Part shown: piece after piece, positions 26,097 through 34,676 of the stretch | How positions within the stretch are numbered: position 1 is the first letter of the stretch | Layout: every line of letters starts with the position of its first letter | DNA from: Bacteroides faecium | GTDB taxonomy: Bacteria > Bacteroidota > Bacteroidia > Bacteroidales > Bacteroidaceae | DNA length: 64,000 nt | NCBI RefSeq assembly: GCF_012113595.1 | Contig: NZ_CP050831.1 | Span: 5,518,001 to 5,582,000, forward strand | Reading direction: 5' to 3' | Notes under the pieces: model-generated | What the model was told of the DNA's origin: nothing | The model's database searches: none | The model's input: the letters and a program-made list of their open reading frames with translations, nothing else | Position numbers and translations under genes: made by a program

Positions 26097-26711
26097 ATGA
26101 ACTACATATCAGATATATTGTATTGGATTTCAACAGGATTGCTTGTTCCTGTTATCGTGTTATTAATCATCCTTTTCTGCCGGGCTATATTACTTGCCGG
26201 CAGTTTCTACGGCCAGTATTTATCCATCCGTAAGACAGAAGCCCTGCTCCGCAACGAACTGGGGAAATTAACTCCGGATACTGTCGGGGATTTAAGTTCC
26301 AAACTGCCGGAGAAATCCCGTTCACTTGTCATCATGTATATGCGCCAGGTACTGGATGCCCGTGATACTCCCGCGCAGGTACAACGTCTGCTTGCCAACT
26401 TTGAGATTGCAGCCGACAAAGACCTTGCTATCTCCAAAACGTTGACGAAACTTGGGCCAATCTTAGGATTGATGGGAACATTGATTCCAATGGGCCCCGC
26501 CCTCGCCGGGCTGGCAAGCGGTGATATCGCTTCGATGGCTTACAATATGCAGATAGCCTTTGCAACGACCGTAGTCGGACTGGTGGCAGGCGCGGTAGGT
26601 TTCCTCACGCAGCAGGTAAAACAACGTTGGTACTTGCAGGATATGACCAACCTCGAATTTATCTCCGAATTACTCAATGAAAAGCGAAACAATAAAACCA
26701 CAGAAAAATGA
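26097..26711 (+). CDS. hmuU: MotA/TolQ/ExbB-family proton channel HmuU
   Basis: A 204-residue protein with an N-terminal transmembrane segment, a cytoplasmic middle (residues about 60-115) and two further segments holding the TolQ/ExbB core: LTKLGPILGLMGTLIPMGPALAGL and AFATTVVGLVAGAVGFLTQQV. Family members use the proton gradient to energise TonB- or Tol-like partners. Its stop overlaps the start of the next gene by 4 bp, so the two are translationally linked. A dedicated energiser for the hmu receptor or HmuS complex is likely. Confidence 0.88.
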   Translation: MNYISDILYWISTGLLVPVIVLLIILFCRAILLAGSFYGQYLSIRKTEALLRNELGKLTPDTVGDLSSKLPEKSRSLVIMYMRQVLDARDTPAQVQRLLANFEIAADKDLAISKTLTKLGPILGLMGTLIPMGPALAGLASGDIASMAYNMQIAFATTVVGLVAGAVGFLTQQVKQRWYLQDMTNLEFISELLNEKRNNKTTEK

Positions 26712-27034
26712 AACATAACCTATTACGAAAAGAAGAGGACGCCGACCCTATCAGCGTAGTATCCAATTTATTCGATGTTGCTATGGTTTTCGCTGTCGCC
26801 TTGATGGTGGCTCTTGTCAGCCGGTACAACATGACAGAAGTGTTTTCGCAGGAAGACTTCACAATGGTAAAGAATCCCGGCAAGGAGAACATGGAAATCA
26901 TCACCAAGGAAGGAGAAAAAATAAACCGCTACACCCCGTCCGAAGACCAGGACAAAAAAGAAGGAAAACGCGGCAAAAAGGTAGGTATTGCCTACGAACT
27001 GGATAACGGGGAAATCATCTACGTACCCGAATAA
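26708..27034 (+). CDS. hmuV: DUF2149 protein HmuV, ExbD/TolR-like partner
   Basis: A 108-residue protein with one transmembrane segment near the N-terminus (VVSNLFDVAMVFAVALMVALV, with an Asp in the membrane as in ExbD/TolR). A Lys/Glu-rich periplasmic part ends in a hydrophobic AYELDNGEIIYVPE. It matches DUF2149, the last gene of hmu operons. Its overlap with the ExbB-like gene supports a channel complex of the two. A strong terminator follows at once, closing the operon. Confidence 0.85.
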   Translation: MKHNLLRKEEDADPISVVSNLFDVAMVFAVALMVALVSRYNMTEVFSQEDFTMVKNPGKENMEIITKEGEKINRYTPSEDQDKKEGKRGKKVGIAYELDNGEIIYVPE

Positions 27035-27045
27035 TTAACCAATAT

Positions 27046-27087
27046 ACTACACGGATAATGCACATGCATATTATCCGTGTAGTTTTA
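27046..27087 (+). terminator. Terminator of the hmu operon
   Basis: A 14-bp perfect stem (ACTACACGGATAAT paired with ATTATCCGTGTAGT) with a 10-nt loop is followed by TTTTA. It lies 12 bp after the hmuV stop. Confidence 0.85.
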
Positions 27088-27095
27088 CATAAAAC

Positions 27096-27130
27096 AAGCC
27101 ACCGAAATGAGTCGCTCATTCCGATGGCTT
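27096..27130. terminator. Second hairpin between the convergent hmu and eda transcripts
   Basis: AAGCCACCGAAATGAG and CTCATTCCGATGGCTT form a stem with two mismatches and a 3-nt loop. On the minus strand it is followed by GTTTTATG, so it may end the kdgK-eda transcript or act as a backup for hmu. Confidence 0.5.
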
Positions 27131-27159
27131 ATCCCCTTTAAACACCTTTAAACAAAATG

Positions 27160-27236
27160 AAAATATGCCTCATTTACTAACTAAACTAACTAACCCTTCG
27201 AGGCATATTTTAAAGAGGCTGTCGCATCAGCCCCCT
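27160..27236. other. Inverted repeats downstream of eda
   Basis: A 12-bp inverted repeat AAAATATGCCTC / GAGGCATATTTT (27160-27171 and 27200-27211) with a 28-nt gap is followed by a small hairpin GGCTG-TCGCAT-CAGCC (27217-27232). They lie in the 3' region of the kdgK-eda transcript and could shape RNA ends. No gene was seen in 27088-27267. Confidence 0.4.
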
Positions 27237-27267
27237 TTCTTATATAGATGGCTTTCGCCCTCTAGTC

Positions 27268-27936
27268 TTATTTACGAGCTTCAGCGATATAACCGAGAGC
27301 TTCTTCACATTTTGCAGTTACATAAGCCCAGTCTTCTGCTGCCACTTTATCTTTCGGGAACAGTTTAGAGCCCATACCTACGCAGAATACACCGGCTTTA
27401 ATCCATGCAGTCAGGTTTTCTTTTGTAGGTTCTACCCCACCGGTCACCATCAGCTTAGACCATGGCATCGGAGCCATCAAGCCTTTTACGAAGTTTGTTC
27501 CGTAAACGTCACCCGGGAATACCTTGCAAAGGTCGCAACCTACTTCCTGAGCGAAACCAACTTCGGATACAGAACCACAACCCGGAGTATAAGCTACCGA
27601 ACGACGGTTACATATCTTAGCGATTTCAGGATTGAACAACGGGCCTACTACGAAGTTAGCACCCAGTTGCAAGTACATGGCAGCAGTAGCCGGGTCAACG
27701 ATAGAACCGATACCGATAGCCATTTCAGGACATTCCTTTGCTGCGAATTTTACGATTTCAGCAAATACCTCTTGCGCGAAGTCACCACGGTTGGTAAATT
27801 CAAAAGCACGAACGCCACCGTCATAACAAGCCTTTACTACTTTTTTTGCAACTTCTACATCTTTATGATAGAATACAGGAACCATTCCTGTAGAGCCGAT
27901 TTTATTCAATACGGCTATTTTATCGAATTTTGCCAT
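27268..27936 (-). CDS. eda: 2-dehydro-3-deoxy-phosphogluconate (KDPG) aldolase
   Basis: A 222-residue class I aldolase. It splits KDPG into pyruvate and glyceraldehyde 3-phosphate, the last step of the Entner-Doudoroff-type hexuronate route. The Schiff-base lysine is K138 in LCKVFPGD and the catalytic Glu is E46 in AFEFTNRG. The GSIVDPATAAMYLQLGANFVVGP block is typical of the family. It lies 79 bp downstream of kdgK on the same strand; kinase and aldolase act in sequence. Confidence 0.95.
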   Translation of the reverse strand: MAKFDKIAVLNKIGSTGMVPVFYHKDVEVAKKVVKACYDGGVRAFEFTNRGDFAQEVFAEIVKFAAKECPEMAIGIGSIVDPATAAMYLQLGANFVVGPLFNPEIAKICNRRSVAYTPGCGSVSEVGFAQEVGCDLCKVFPGDVYGTNFVKGLMAPMPWSKLMVTGGVEPTKENLTAWIKAGVFCVGMGSKLFPKDKVAAEDWAYVTAKCEEALGYIAEARK

Positions 27937-28015
27937 TTTATTATTTATTATTTTAAACGAATTGGTAAATGAGTTGTTTTTTCAAACTCTCAACTCTCTA
28001 TTTTCAACTCTCAGC

Positions 28016-29041
28016 TTATCTCTGTACGCGACCGCTTGCGTCACCACCAGCCAAAGCTTCAACTTCTTCTACAGAAACAAGATTGAAGTCACCATTAATA
28101 GTGTGTTTCAAAGCAGATGCAGCCACAGCAAATTCAAGAGCTTCGCCCTGGTTAGGTTTAGTCATCAAACCGTGGATGATACCACCGGAGAATGAGTCAC
28201 CACCACCTACGCGGTCGATAATCGGGTCGATATCGTAACGTTTTGAAGTATAGAATTCTTCGCCGTTGTAAATCATGGCTTTCCAACCGTTGTGAGTAGC
28301 AGAGAAAGATTCGCGCAATGTAGAAACTACATATTTGAATCCGAATTCTTTCATCATCTGCTGGAAGATACCTTTGTAGCCTTCAGCATCAGTGTGACCA
28401 GCCTCAACGTCTGCGTCCGGTTTGAAGCCCAGGCAAAGTTCTGCATCTTCTTCGTTGCCGATACATACGTCAACAAACTGCATCAACGGCTTCATGATAG
28501 ACTGTGCTTTTTCTTTTGTCCACAGTTTCTTACGGAAGTTCAAGTCAACAGAAACAGTTACACCGTGACGTTTGGCAGCTTCACAAGCCAGACGGGTCAG
28601 TTCGGCAGCCTTGTCAGAGATAGCCGGAGTGATACCAGACCAGTGGAACCAGTCAGCACCTTCCATGATAGCGTCAAAGTCGAAGTCAGCAGCGTCAGCT
28701 TCAGCAATAGCAGAGTGAGCACGGTCATAGATAACCTTGCTAGGACGCATAGAAGCACCGGTTTCAAGATAGTAGATACCTACACGGTCGCCACCACGAG
28801 CAATAAAGTCTGTCTTTACACCATACTTACGCAATGCGTTAACAGCAGACTGTCCGATTTCGTGTTTCGGTAATTTAGTTACGAAATAGGCTTCATGTCC
28901 GTAGTTGGCACAGCTCACGGCAACGTTTGCCTCTCCACCACCATATACTACATCAAAAGAGTCAGATTGAACAAAACGAGTATTACCCGGAGTTGATAAT
29001 CTAAGCATGATTTCGCCTAATGTAACGACTTTCTTTCCCAT
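28016..29041 (-). CDS. kdgK: 2-dehydro-3-deoxygluconate (KDG) kinase, PfkB family
   Basis: A 341-residue PfkB-type sugar kinase that phosphorylates KDG to KDPG. The N-terminal substrate region reads VVYGGGEANVAVSCANYG, and the C-terminal signature with the catalytic Asp reads IIDRVGGGDSFSGGIIHG (D in GGDSF). It is the first gene of kdgK-eda. It is transcribed divergently from the LacI-type regulator and shares a 250-bp control region with it. Close relatives use fructose or adenosine, but the neighbours eda and uxaA make KDG the likely substrate. Confidence 0.92.
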   Translation of the reverse strand: MGKKVVTLGEIMLRLSTPGNTRFVQSDSFDVVYGGGEANVAVSCANYGHEAYFVTKLPKHEIGQSAVNALRKYGVKTDFIARGGDRVGIYYLETGASMRPSKVIYDRAHSAIAEADAADFDFDAIMEGADWFHWSGITPAISDKAAELTRLACEAAKRHGVTVSVDLNFRKKLWTKEKAQSIMKPLMQFVDVCIGNEEDAELCLGFKPDADVEAGHTDAEGYKGIFQQMMKEFGFKYVVSTLRESFSATHNGWKAMIYNGEEFYTSKRYDIDPIIDRVGGGDSFSGGIIHGLMTKPNQGEALEFAVAASALKHTINGDFNLVSVEEVEALAGGDASGRVQR

Positions 29042-29173
29042 AATTTTATGTTTTAAATTCTAAGTTATTAATATTATGAACTTTCAATTTATCATTTTAT
29101 GCCCATTTTTAGGGTTAACACACTGATAACATGATTATTAAACCATTAAAAGGTTAACATCACATACCTTTCG

Positions 29174-29185
29174 TGTGCGGGCACA
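29174..29185. promoter_or_regulatory. LacI-type operator O1, at the kdgK promoter
   Basis: The palindrome TGTGC-GG-GCACA overlaps the downstream end of the minus-strand -7 box and the expected start of kdgK transcription. The same half-sites occur at 29256-29267. A repressor here would block kdgK-eda. Confidence 0.7.
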
Positions 29186-29213
29186 AAGATACAACAATTT
29201 TCGTAATTACAAA
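29184..29213 (-). promoter_or_regulatory. kdgK-eda promoter
   Basis: On the minus strand TTTG (29210-29213), 18 bp, TATCTTTG (29184-29191). The -7 box touches operator O1. Confidence 0.65.
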
Positions 29214-29219
29214 AATTGT
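29194..29219. promoter_or_regulatory. 26-bp palindrome in the shared divergent promoter region
   Basis: ACAATTTTCGTAA followed by TTACAAAAATTGT is a palindrome with 12 of 13 pairs. It covers the region between the two divergent -7 boxes and could bind a second regulator, or simply be a paired AT-rich promoter core. Confidence 0.45.
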
Positions 29220-29221
29220 TA

Positions 29222-29229
29222 TATATTTG
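29222..29229 (+). promoter_or_regulatory. -7 box for the lacI-type regulator and uxaA
   Basis: TATATTTG matches TAnnTTTG and lies 65 bp before the ATG at 29294. Operator O2 lies downstream in the leader. Confidence 0.55.
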
Positions 29230-29255
29230 TATCGAAAATATTAAGATTATTATTG

Positions 29256-29267
29256 TGTGCGAGCACA
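29256..29267. promoter_or_regulatory. LacI-type operator O2, in the regulator leader
   Basis: The palindrome TGTGC-GA-GCACA is identical in half-sites to O1 and 82 bp away. It lies between the -7 box and the start codon of the regulator gene, as expected for autorepression and looping. Confidence 0.7.
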
Positions 29268-29293
29268 TATACCTATATAAATAAGGTTATCGT

Positions 29294-30358
29294 ATGAATA
29301 AATTGCCCGAAAGGATTAGAATCAAAGACATCGCCCGCCTGGCAGATGTATCGGTGGGAACAGTAGACCGCGTCATTCACGGACGTAGCGGAGTATCGGA
29401 AGCAAGCAAAAAACGCGTAGAAGAAATCTTGAAGCAGCTTGACTACCAGCCTAACATGTACGCCAGCGCTTTGGCATCCAACAAGAAATATACGTTTATC
29501 TGTCTTTTGCCGGAGCATTTGGAAGGTGAATACTGGACAGCCGTGGAACTGGGTATCCATGAAGCTATCGCTACCTATTCGGACTTCAACACTTCGGTGA
29601 AAATCAACTATTACGACCCATACGATTATCATTCGTTTGTTGACGCAAGCGAAGCGATTCTGACTCTTCAGCCGGACGGAGTGATGGTAGCTCCCACCGC
29701 CCCCCAATATACAAAGGGATTCACAGACCGGCTGCAAGCATTGGATATACCTTATATATATATAGACTCGAATATCAAGGACGTCCCTCCCCTCGCCTTC
29801 TTCGGTCAGAACTCACGTCAAAGCGGATACTTTGCCGCACGGATGATGATGCTACTGGCACGGGACGAGAAGGAAATCGTTATTTTCCGTAAAATACATG
29901 AAGGAATTGTAGGTTCCAACCAGCAGGAGAACAGAGAAATCGGTTTCAGGCAGTACATGGAAGAACATCATCCGTCTTGTAATATACTGGAGCTCGACTT
30001 GCATGCCGAACGCAACGACGAAGACAACGAGATGCTGGATGAATTCTTCCGTGCCTACCCGACGGTGAAGAACGGAATCACCTTCAACTCCAAAGTCTAC
30101 ATCGTCGGCGAATACCTGCAAAGCCACGGAAAGAAAGATTTCAATCTGATAGGCTATGACCTTCTGGAACGGAATGTCACCTGCCTGAAAGAGGGAAATG
30201 TCTCCTTCCTCATCGCCCAGCAACCGGAACTACAAGGCGCCAACGGTATAAAAGCTCTTTGCGACCACCTCATCTTCAAAAAAGACGTGACTTGCATCAA
30301 CTATATGCCTATCGACTTGTTGACAGTAGAAACAATTGACTATTACCATAGCAAATAA
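29294..30358 (+). CDS. LacI-family transcriptional regulator of hexuronate genes
   Basis: A 354-residue regulator. The N-terminal LacI HTH reads IKDIARLADVSVGTVDRVIHG, with the usual hinge helix before residue 65. A periplasmic-binding-protein-like effector domain follows (FICLLPEHLEGEYWTAVELGI to the C-terminus). It lies 30 bp upstream of uxaA and divergent from kdgK-eda. Two matching operators lie in the control region, so it probably represses both units until a uronate intermediate such as KDG or altronate appears. The effector is inferred from the neighbouring enzymes. Confidence 0.9.
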   Translation: MNKLPERIRIKDIARLADVSVGTVDRVIHGRSGVSEASKKRVEEILKQLDYQPNMYASALASNKKYTFICLLPEHLEGEYWTAVELGIHEAIATYSDFNTSVKINYYDPYDYHSFVDASEAILTLQPDGVMVAPTAPQYTKGFTDRLQALDIPYIYIDSNIKDVPPLAFFGQNSRQSGYFAARMMMLLARDEKEIVIFRKIHEGIVGSNQQENREIGFRQYMEEHHPSCNILELDLHAERNDEDNEMLDEFFRAYPTVKNGITFNSKVYIVGEYLQSHGKKDFNLIGYDLLERNVTCLKEGNVSFLIAQQPELQGANGIKALCDHLIFKKDVTCINYMPIDLLTVETIDYYHSK

Positions 30359-30388
30359 CAACGAAATACAACTTTACAAGTACATTAC

Positions 30389-31879
30389 ATGGAAACAAAG
30401 TATTTAAGAATTAATCCTGCCGACAACGTTGCCGTTGCCATTGTCAATCTCCCGGCAGGAGAGCATCTTTCTGTAGATGGCATTGAAGTGACATTGAACG
30501 AAGACATTCCCGCCGGACACAAATTCGCATTGAAGAATTTCGCAGAAGGTGAAAATGTAATCAAGTACGGTTATCCTATCGGACATGCCCGAATGGCCAA
30601 ACAGCAGGGAGACTGGATGAACGAGACGAATATCAAGACCAACCTCGCCGGATTGCTGGAATATACCTACAACCCTGTTCAAGTTTCTTTGAATATTGAC
30701 CGCAAAGACCTTACCTTCAAAGGGTATCGTCGCAAAAACGGTGACGTAGGCGTAAGAAACGAAATATGGATTATCCCGACCGTAGGTTGCGTGAACGGTA
30801 TCATCGGTCAATTGGCTGAGGGGCTGCGTCGCGAGACTGAAGGCAAAGGCGTGGATGCCATCGTTGCTTTCCCGCACAACTACGGCTGTTCCCAACTTGG
30901 CGATGACCATGAAAATACGAAGAAGATTCTTCGCGACATGGTGCTTCACCCCAATGCAGGCGCTGTGTTGGTAGTAGGTTTGGGATGCGAAAATAACCAG
31001 CCGGACGTATTCCGCGAATTTCTAGGCGAGTTTGATGAAGACCGTGTGAAGTTTATGGTCACTCAGAAAGTGGGCGACGAATACGAGGAAGGAATGGAAA
31101 TCCTGCGCGATTTGTATGCGAAAGCATCCAAAGACGAACGTACCGATGTTCCTTTGTCCGAGCTCCGTGTAGGTCTGAAATGCGGCGGTTCCGATGGTTT
31201 CTCAGGTATTACGGCAAATCCGTTGCTGGGTATGTTCTCCGATTTCCTGATTGCGCAAGGCGGTACAAGCGTATTGACCGAAGTGCCGGAGATGTTCGGT
31301 GCAGAGACTATCTTGATGAATCGTTGCGAAAACAAAGATTTGTTTGAGCAGACTGTACATCTGATTAATGATTTCAAAGAATATTTCCTGTCGCATGGAG
31401 AGCCTGTCGGTGAAAACCCGTCTCCGGGAAACAAAGCCGGCGGTATCTCTACATTGGAAGAAAAAGCGTTGGGATGTACGCAGAAATGTGGAAAGAGCTA
31501 TGTATCCGGCGTGATGCCTTACGGTGAACGTTTACAGAAGAAAGGACTTAACCTGCTTTCTGCTCCGGGCAATGACCTGGTGGCAGCTACCACTCTTGCG
31601 GCAAGCGGATGCCATATGGTACTTTTCACAACCGGACGTGGAACGCCATTCGGTACGTTTGTCCCTACAATGAAGATTTCCACCAACTCGACTTTGGCTA
31701 AAAACAAACCGGGATGGATTGACTTCAATGCAGGTGTCATCGTAGAAAACGAACCGATGGAGAAGACTTGCGAACGTTTCATTGATTACGTTATCAAAGT
31801 GGCAAGCGGCGAGTTCGTTAATAACGAAAAGAAAGGGTATCGCGAAATTGCTATCTTCAAGACAGGCGTAACTTTATAA
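30389..31879 (+). CDS. uxaA: Altronate dehydratase, UxaA family
   Basis: A 496-residue enzyme with an N-terminal SAF-like domain (residues about 10-80) and a C-terminal UxaA domain (FKGYRRKNGDVGVRNEIWIIPTVGCVN; CGGSDGFSGITANP; LFTTGRGTPFGTFVPTMKISTN). It dehydrates D-altronate to KDG in galacturonate breakdown. The product is the substrate of KdgK encoded 1.3 kb away. The usual partners UxaB and UxaC are not in the window. The end is marked by the terminator at 31936-31988. Confidence 0.92.
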   Translation: METKYLRINPADNVAVAIVNLPAGEHLSVDGIEVTLNEDIPAGHKFALKNFAEGENVIKYGYPIGHARMAKQQGDWMNETNIKTNLAGLLEYTYNPVQVSLNIDRKDLTFKGYRRKNGDVGVRNEIWIIPTVGCVNGIIGQLAEGLRRETEGKGVDAIVAFPHNYGCSQLGDDHENTKKILRDMVLHPNAGAVLVVGLGCENNQPDVFREFLGEFDEDRVKFMVTQKVGDEYEEGMEILRDLYAKASKDERTDVPLSELRVGLKCGGSDGFSGITANPLLGMFSDFLIAQGGTSVLTEVPEMFGAETILMNRCENKDLFEQTVHLINDFKEYFLSHGEPVGENPSPGNKAGGISTLEEKALGCTQKCGKSYVSGVMPYGERLQKKGLNLLSAPGNDLVAATTLAASGCHMVLFTTGRGTPFGTFVPTMKISTNSTLAKNKPGWIDFNAGVIVENEPMEKTCERFIDYVIKVASGEFVNNEKKGYREIAIFKTGVTL

Positions 31880-31935
31880 ATCGCTTCTTATTCCGTATTC
31901 TGATAAAAAGAATAGATTGTTAGAATTATAATACG

Positions 31936-31988
31936 AGTTGCTATCCCTCACTCAATGACAAATTGAACGGGATAGCAACTTTTTTTTA
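31936..31988. terminator. Terminator between uxaA and the convergent efflux operon
   Basis: AGTTGCTATCCC pairs with GGGATAGCAACT across a 21-nt loop and is followed by TTTTTTTAT on the plus strand. It can also work on the minus strand for the MFS gene, which ends at 31991. Confidence 0.85.
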
Positions 31989-31990
31989 TA

Positions 31991-33595
31991 TTAAACCATA
32001 TCGTCACCCGTTCTTTTAAATGTGACACGAAGTGTCTTATGAAACGGAATAAAACGGGAAACAACAGCAATAACAATTGATACAACCAGCAGATAGCCCA
32101 GTATTTCTTTCAGTGCAAGCAATAGACTTTGCTGCTGCAAGGTGGTATATAAAGAATTAGTAGCCAGTTGTGCCGCCTCGGCATGCCCGTGCCCCTGTGC
32201 CAGCGCATTGTTCAAAGACTGGCTATACCGTGACGCTGCCAACGGGTCGGTAGTCGTTACAGTCTCCGACAAAGAATACATATATTTTTGTTCCAGCCGG
32301 TACAGTACATTGCTATAAAACGAAGTAGCCATAATAGGCGTCAGTACGGAACGGAAAATAATCAGAAAGAAAGCATTCGACAATAAGAATTTCGGATTCA
32401 AATCTTCCACGGCAAACAAGGCGAAAGCTATAATCAAAGTCAACATTCCCAAGCCACGGAAGAATATGGGCAGGTATAACATCTCATAGGTGCTATTCGG
32501 AGAGATGCCGAAATACAGGATACCGAAGAAAATCACAAAGCAACTCATTCCCCCCGCTATCAGAAAACGGAAACGCCAACGCTGCCAGCGAAACCACCAG
32601 AAGCAGATAAAGGCACCGACTATATATCCGGGAAGCAGATAGATATAAAGGGAATAGGTATGCGTAGTGTCCACTTTCAGAATCATAGTCAGATAGTTGG
32701 TCAATAATGTGGTTGATGTACTGAAAAACATGACAAGCATCATATAGAGATAGCCGACAATCGCTTTAGCCTGAAATAAGGGCGCAAGACTTACATAAGG
32801 TTTCTCCGAATGGCTCTGATACCAGATAAACAAGGCAATCAACATAGGGGCTATGATGATATATGCGCAGAGCTTGCCGGACGCCATCCAGTCGAGCACT
32901 TTTCCATAATTGATAACGTACATCAACATCAACAGTCCGGTCGAGATAACAAACATTTCACGAATATGCAAGTCGGACAAGGCAACGGCTTTTATAGGAC
33001 GGTTATGACGGAAACAGATGATAACAAACAAGATAGCTATCAAAATCAGTATCATCATAAAGTAATACATATATTTCCAATTATAATGATATGCCAGTAG
33101 GGCGGTTACTAACATCGAAGCCTGTCCCCCACCGTAAACCAACGGATAGAAATAGGAATAGAACTCGCTACGCACATTCTTCCGGCTGAAAATCTTTTGG
33201 GCATAACGGATAAACCACAGCATAAGAAAACCTTTCAGGAAACCGACGGCAAAACTGCAAACAATCAGAATATCAGCATTCTGCGTACGGGCGCAAACCC
33301 AACTAAGGAAGAATTGCAGTATCAAGTCAATCAGCAACAGCGATTTCACGGAAAAGGCAGCCAGGACTTTAGGGATAATGGGATACGCGATAGCCATACC
33401 TGCCGAAGCGGCATAATATCCCATCGTTATGTCTTCCGAATTCGTACCGAGCGTATTCGAAACTTCGAGCATACTACCCGTATAGGAACCATTGAGCATA
33501 GTGACAGGGAGAATCACGACGAAGATACTGACAAGTCCGAGCCAATCGGGCACCCATTGGCGGACAGGTGCTTCCAACTCCTTCATCGTTATCAT
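31991..33595 (-). CDS. MFS drug exporter, EmrB-like, 14 transmembrane segments
   Basis: A 534-residue membrane protein of the major facilitator superfamily with about 14 hydrophobic segments, as in DHA2/EmrB pumps. The N-terminal part has PVTMLNGSYTGSML and GYYAASAGMAIAYPIIPK. The gene overlaps the HlyD-type adaptor by 4 bp and closes the marR-tolC-adaptor-pump operon. In such systems the pump in the inner membrane, the adaptor and the outer-membrane channel expel toxic compounds directly to the outside. The substrate is unknown. Confidence 0.87.
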   Translation of the reverse strand: MITMKELEAPVRQWVPDWLGLVSIFVVILPVTMLNGSYTGSMLEVSNTLGTNSEDITMGYYAASAGMAIAYPIIPKVLAAFSVKSLLLIDLILQFFLSWVCARTQNADILIVCSFAVGFLKGFLMLWFIRYAQKIFSRKNVRSEFYSYFYPLVYGGGQASMLVTALLAYHYNWKYMYYFMMILILIAILFVIICFRHNRPIKAVALSDLHIREMFVISTGLLMLMYVINYGKVLDWMASGKLCAYIIIAPMLIALFIWYQSHSEKPYVSLAPLFQAKAIVGYLYMMLVMFFSTSTTLLTNYLTMILKVDTTHTYSLYIYLLPGYIVGAFICFWWFRWQRWRFRFLIAGGMSCFVIFFGILYFGISPNSTYEMLYLPIFFRGLGMLTLIIAFALFAVEDLNPKFLLSNAFFLIIFRSVLTPIMATSFYSNVLYRLEQKYMYSLSETVTTTDPLAASRYSQSLNNALAQGHGHAEAAQLATNSLYTTLQQQSLLLALKEILGYLLVVSIVIAVVSRFIPFHKTLRVTFKRTGDDMV

Positions 33596-34662
33596 TTGCG
33601 CAGAGCTTCTGTTTCTACCATCATGCCGGCTCTCAACTGTGCCATCTCTTCCGAAGAGACATCTTCCAGTTCAATCCGTACCGGTATCCGCTGTTGTACC
33701 TTTACAAAATTTCCGGCGGAGTTATCCGTAGGAACTAATGAATATTTAGAACCCGTCGCTTCGGAGATAGCAGTGACTTCTCCGTGGAAAATCTTTCCGG
33801 GCACTGCATCCACTTTTATACGCACTTGTTGACCGATATAGATATTGGCAATCTGCGTTTCTTTATAATTGGCGGTAATCCATTTGTCTTTGTTGCGTAC
33901 CAGATAAGAAATGGTCTGTCCGGTTTGTACATACTGACCGGGTTCCAAAGTCCGCCTGCCCATGTATCCGTCATAGGGAGCTGTAAGAACCGTATAAGAC
34001 AAATTCAGTTTAGCCAGGTCGAGGTCTGCTTCCTTGCGCAAAATGGCGGCTTCCGCACTCGTTGTTTTTTTACTTGTTTCCGTATATTGCGAGAGTACCG
34101 ACTGTTTCTGAGCAACCAATGCCTGATAGCGTGCCTTTGCCGCTTCATAGGCAGCTTTAGTTTGCTCAAACTGTTGCTCCGGGACGGATTCTTCTTTCAA
34201 CAAACGTTCAAAGCGATGATAATCCTGCTCCAGTTGCCAGAGTTTCGCTTTTGCTTCGGCAATGTTGGCATCCTGCACGGCAATATTCGTATGGGAAGTC
34301 TCAATACCCGAATGAAGCACCTCTTGTGAGCCATGCGCATCTAGCAAAGCCGCTTCCGCTTCCTTCACCTTGATTTGATATTCACGGTTATCAAGCACCA
34401 GCAAAGTATCGCCTTGGCGTACATATTGGTGCTCTTTAAAACGCACTTCCTTTATATAGCCCGAAGCCCGTACATTCAAAGGCGCTACATATTGGTCTAC
34501 AAAAGCGTCATTCGTCACTTCATAATTTACATAACGCCAAAAGTAAGTGGCAGTCCACCAAAGACCGGAACCTGCCAGACAGATACATACCAAATTTAAA
34601 ATAATATTGCGGGTTCTGAGCTTTTTCAGTTTCTTCTGTTTTTCTTTCAATTGATTTATCAT
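33592..34662 (-). CDS. HlyD/EmrA-type membrane fusion protein
   Basis: A 356-residue adaptor from the ATG at 34662 (MINQLKEKQKKLKKLRTRN). The upstream ATG at 34692 overlaps the channel gene and adds only ten residues. It has one N-terminal transmembrane segment (IILNLVCICLAGSGLWW), a biotinyl-lipoyl half (VAPLNVRASGYIKEVRFKEHQYVRQGDTLLVL), a coiled-coil hairpin of about 130 residues and a beta-barrel (TAPYDGYMGRRTLEPGQYVQTGQ). It links the MFS pump to the TolC-type channel. It overlaps the pump gene by 4 bp. Confidence 0.9.
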   Translation of the reverse strand: MINQLKEKQKKLKKLRTRNIILNLVCICLAGSGLWWTATYFWRYVNYEVTNDAFVDQYVAPLNVRASGYIKEVRFKEHQYVRQGDTLLVLDNREYQIKVKEAEAALLDAHGSQEVLHSGIETSHTNIAVQDANIAEAKAKLWQLEQDYHRFERLLKEESVPEQQFEQTKAAYEAAKARYQALVAQKQSVLSQYTETSKKTTSAEAAILRKEADLDLAKLNLSYTVLTAPYDGYMGRRTLEPGQYVQTGQTISYLVRNKDKWITANYKETQIANIYIGQQVRIKVDAVPGKIFHGEVTAISEATGSKYSLVPTDNSAGNFVKVQQRIPVRIELEDVSSEEMAQLRAGMMVETEALRK

Positions 34663-34676
34663 ATCTGTTTTGTATA

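Noticed and set aside
28292..28873. Plus-strand ORF opposite kdgK
   Set aside because: Shadow; kdgK has clear PfkB signatures.
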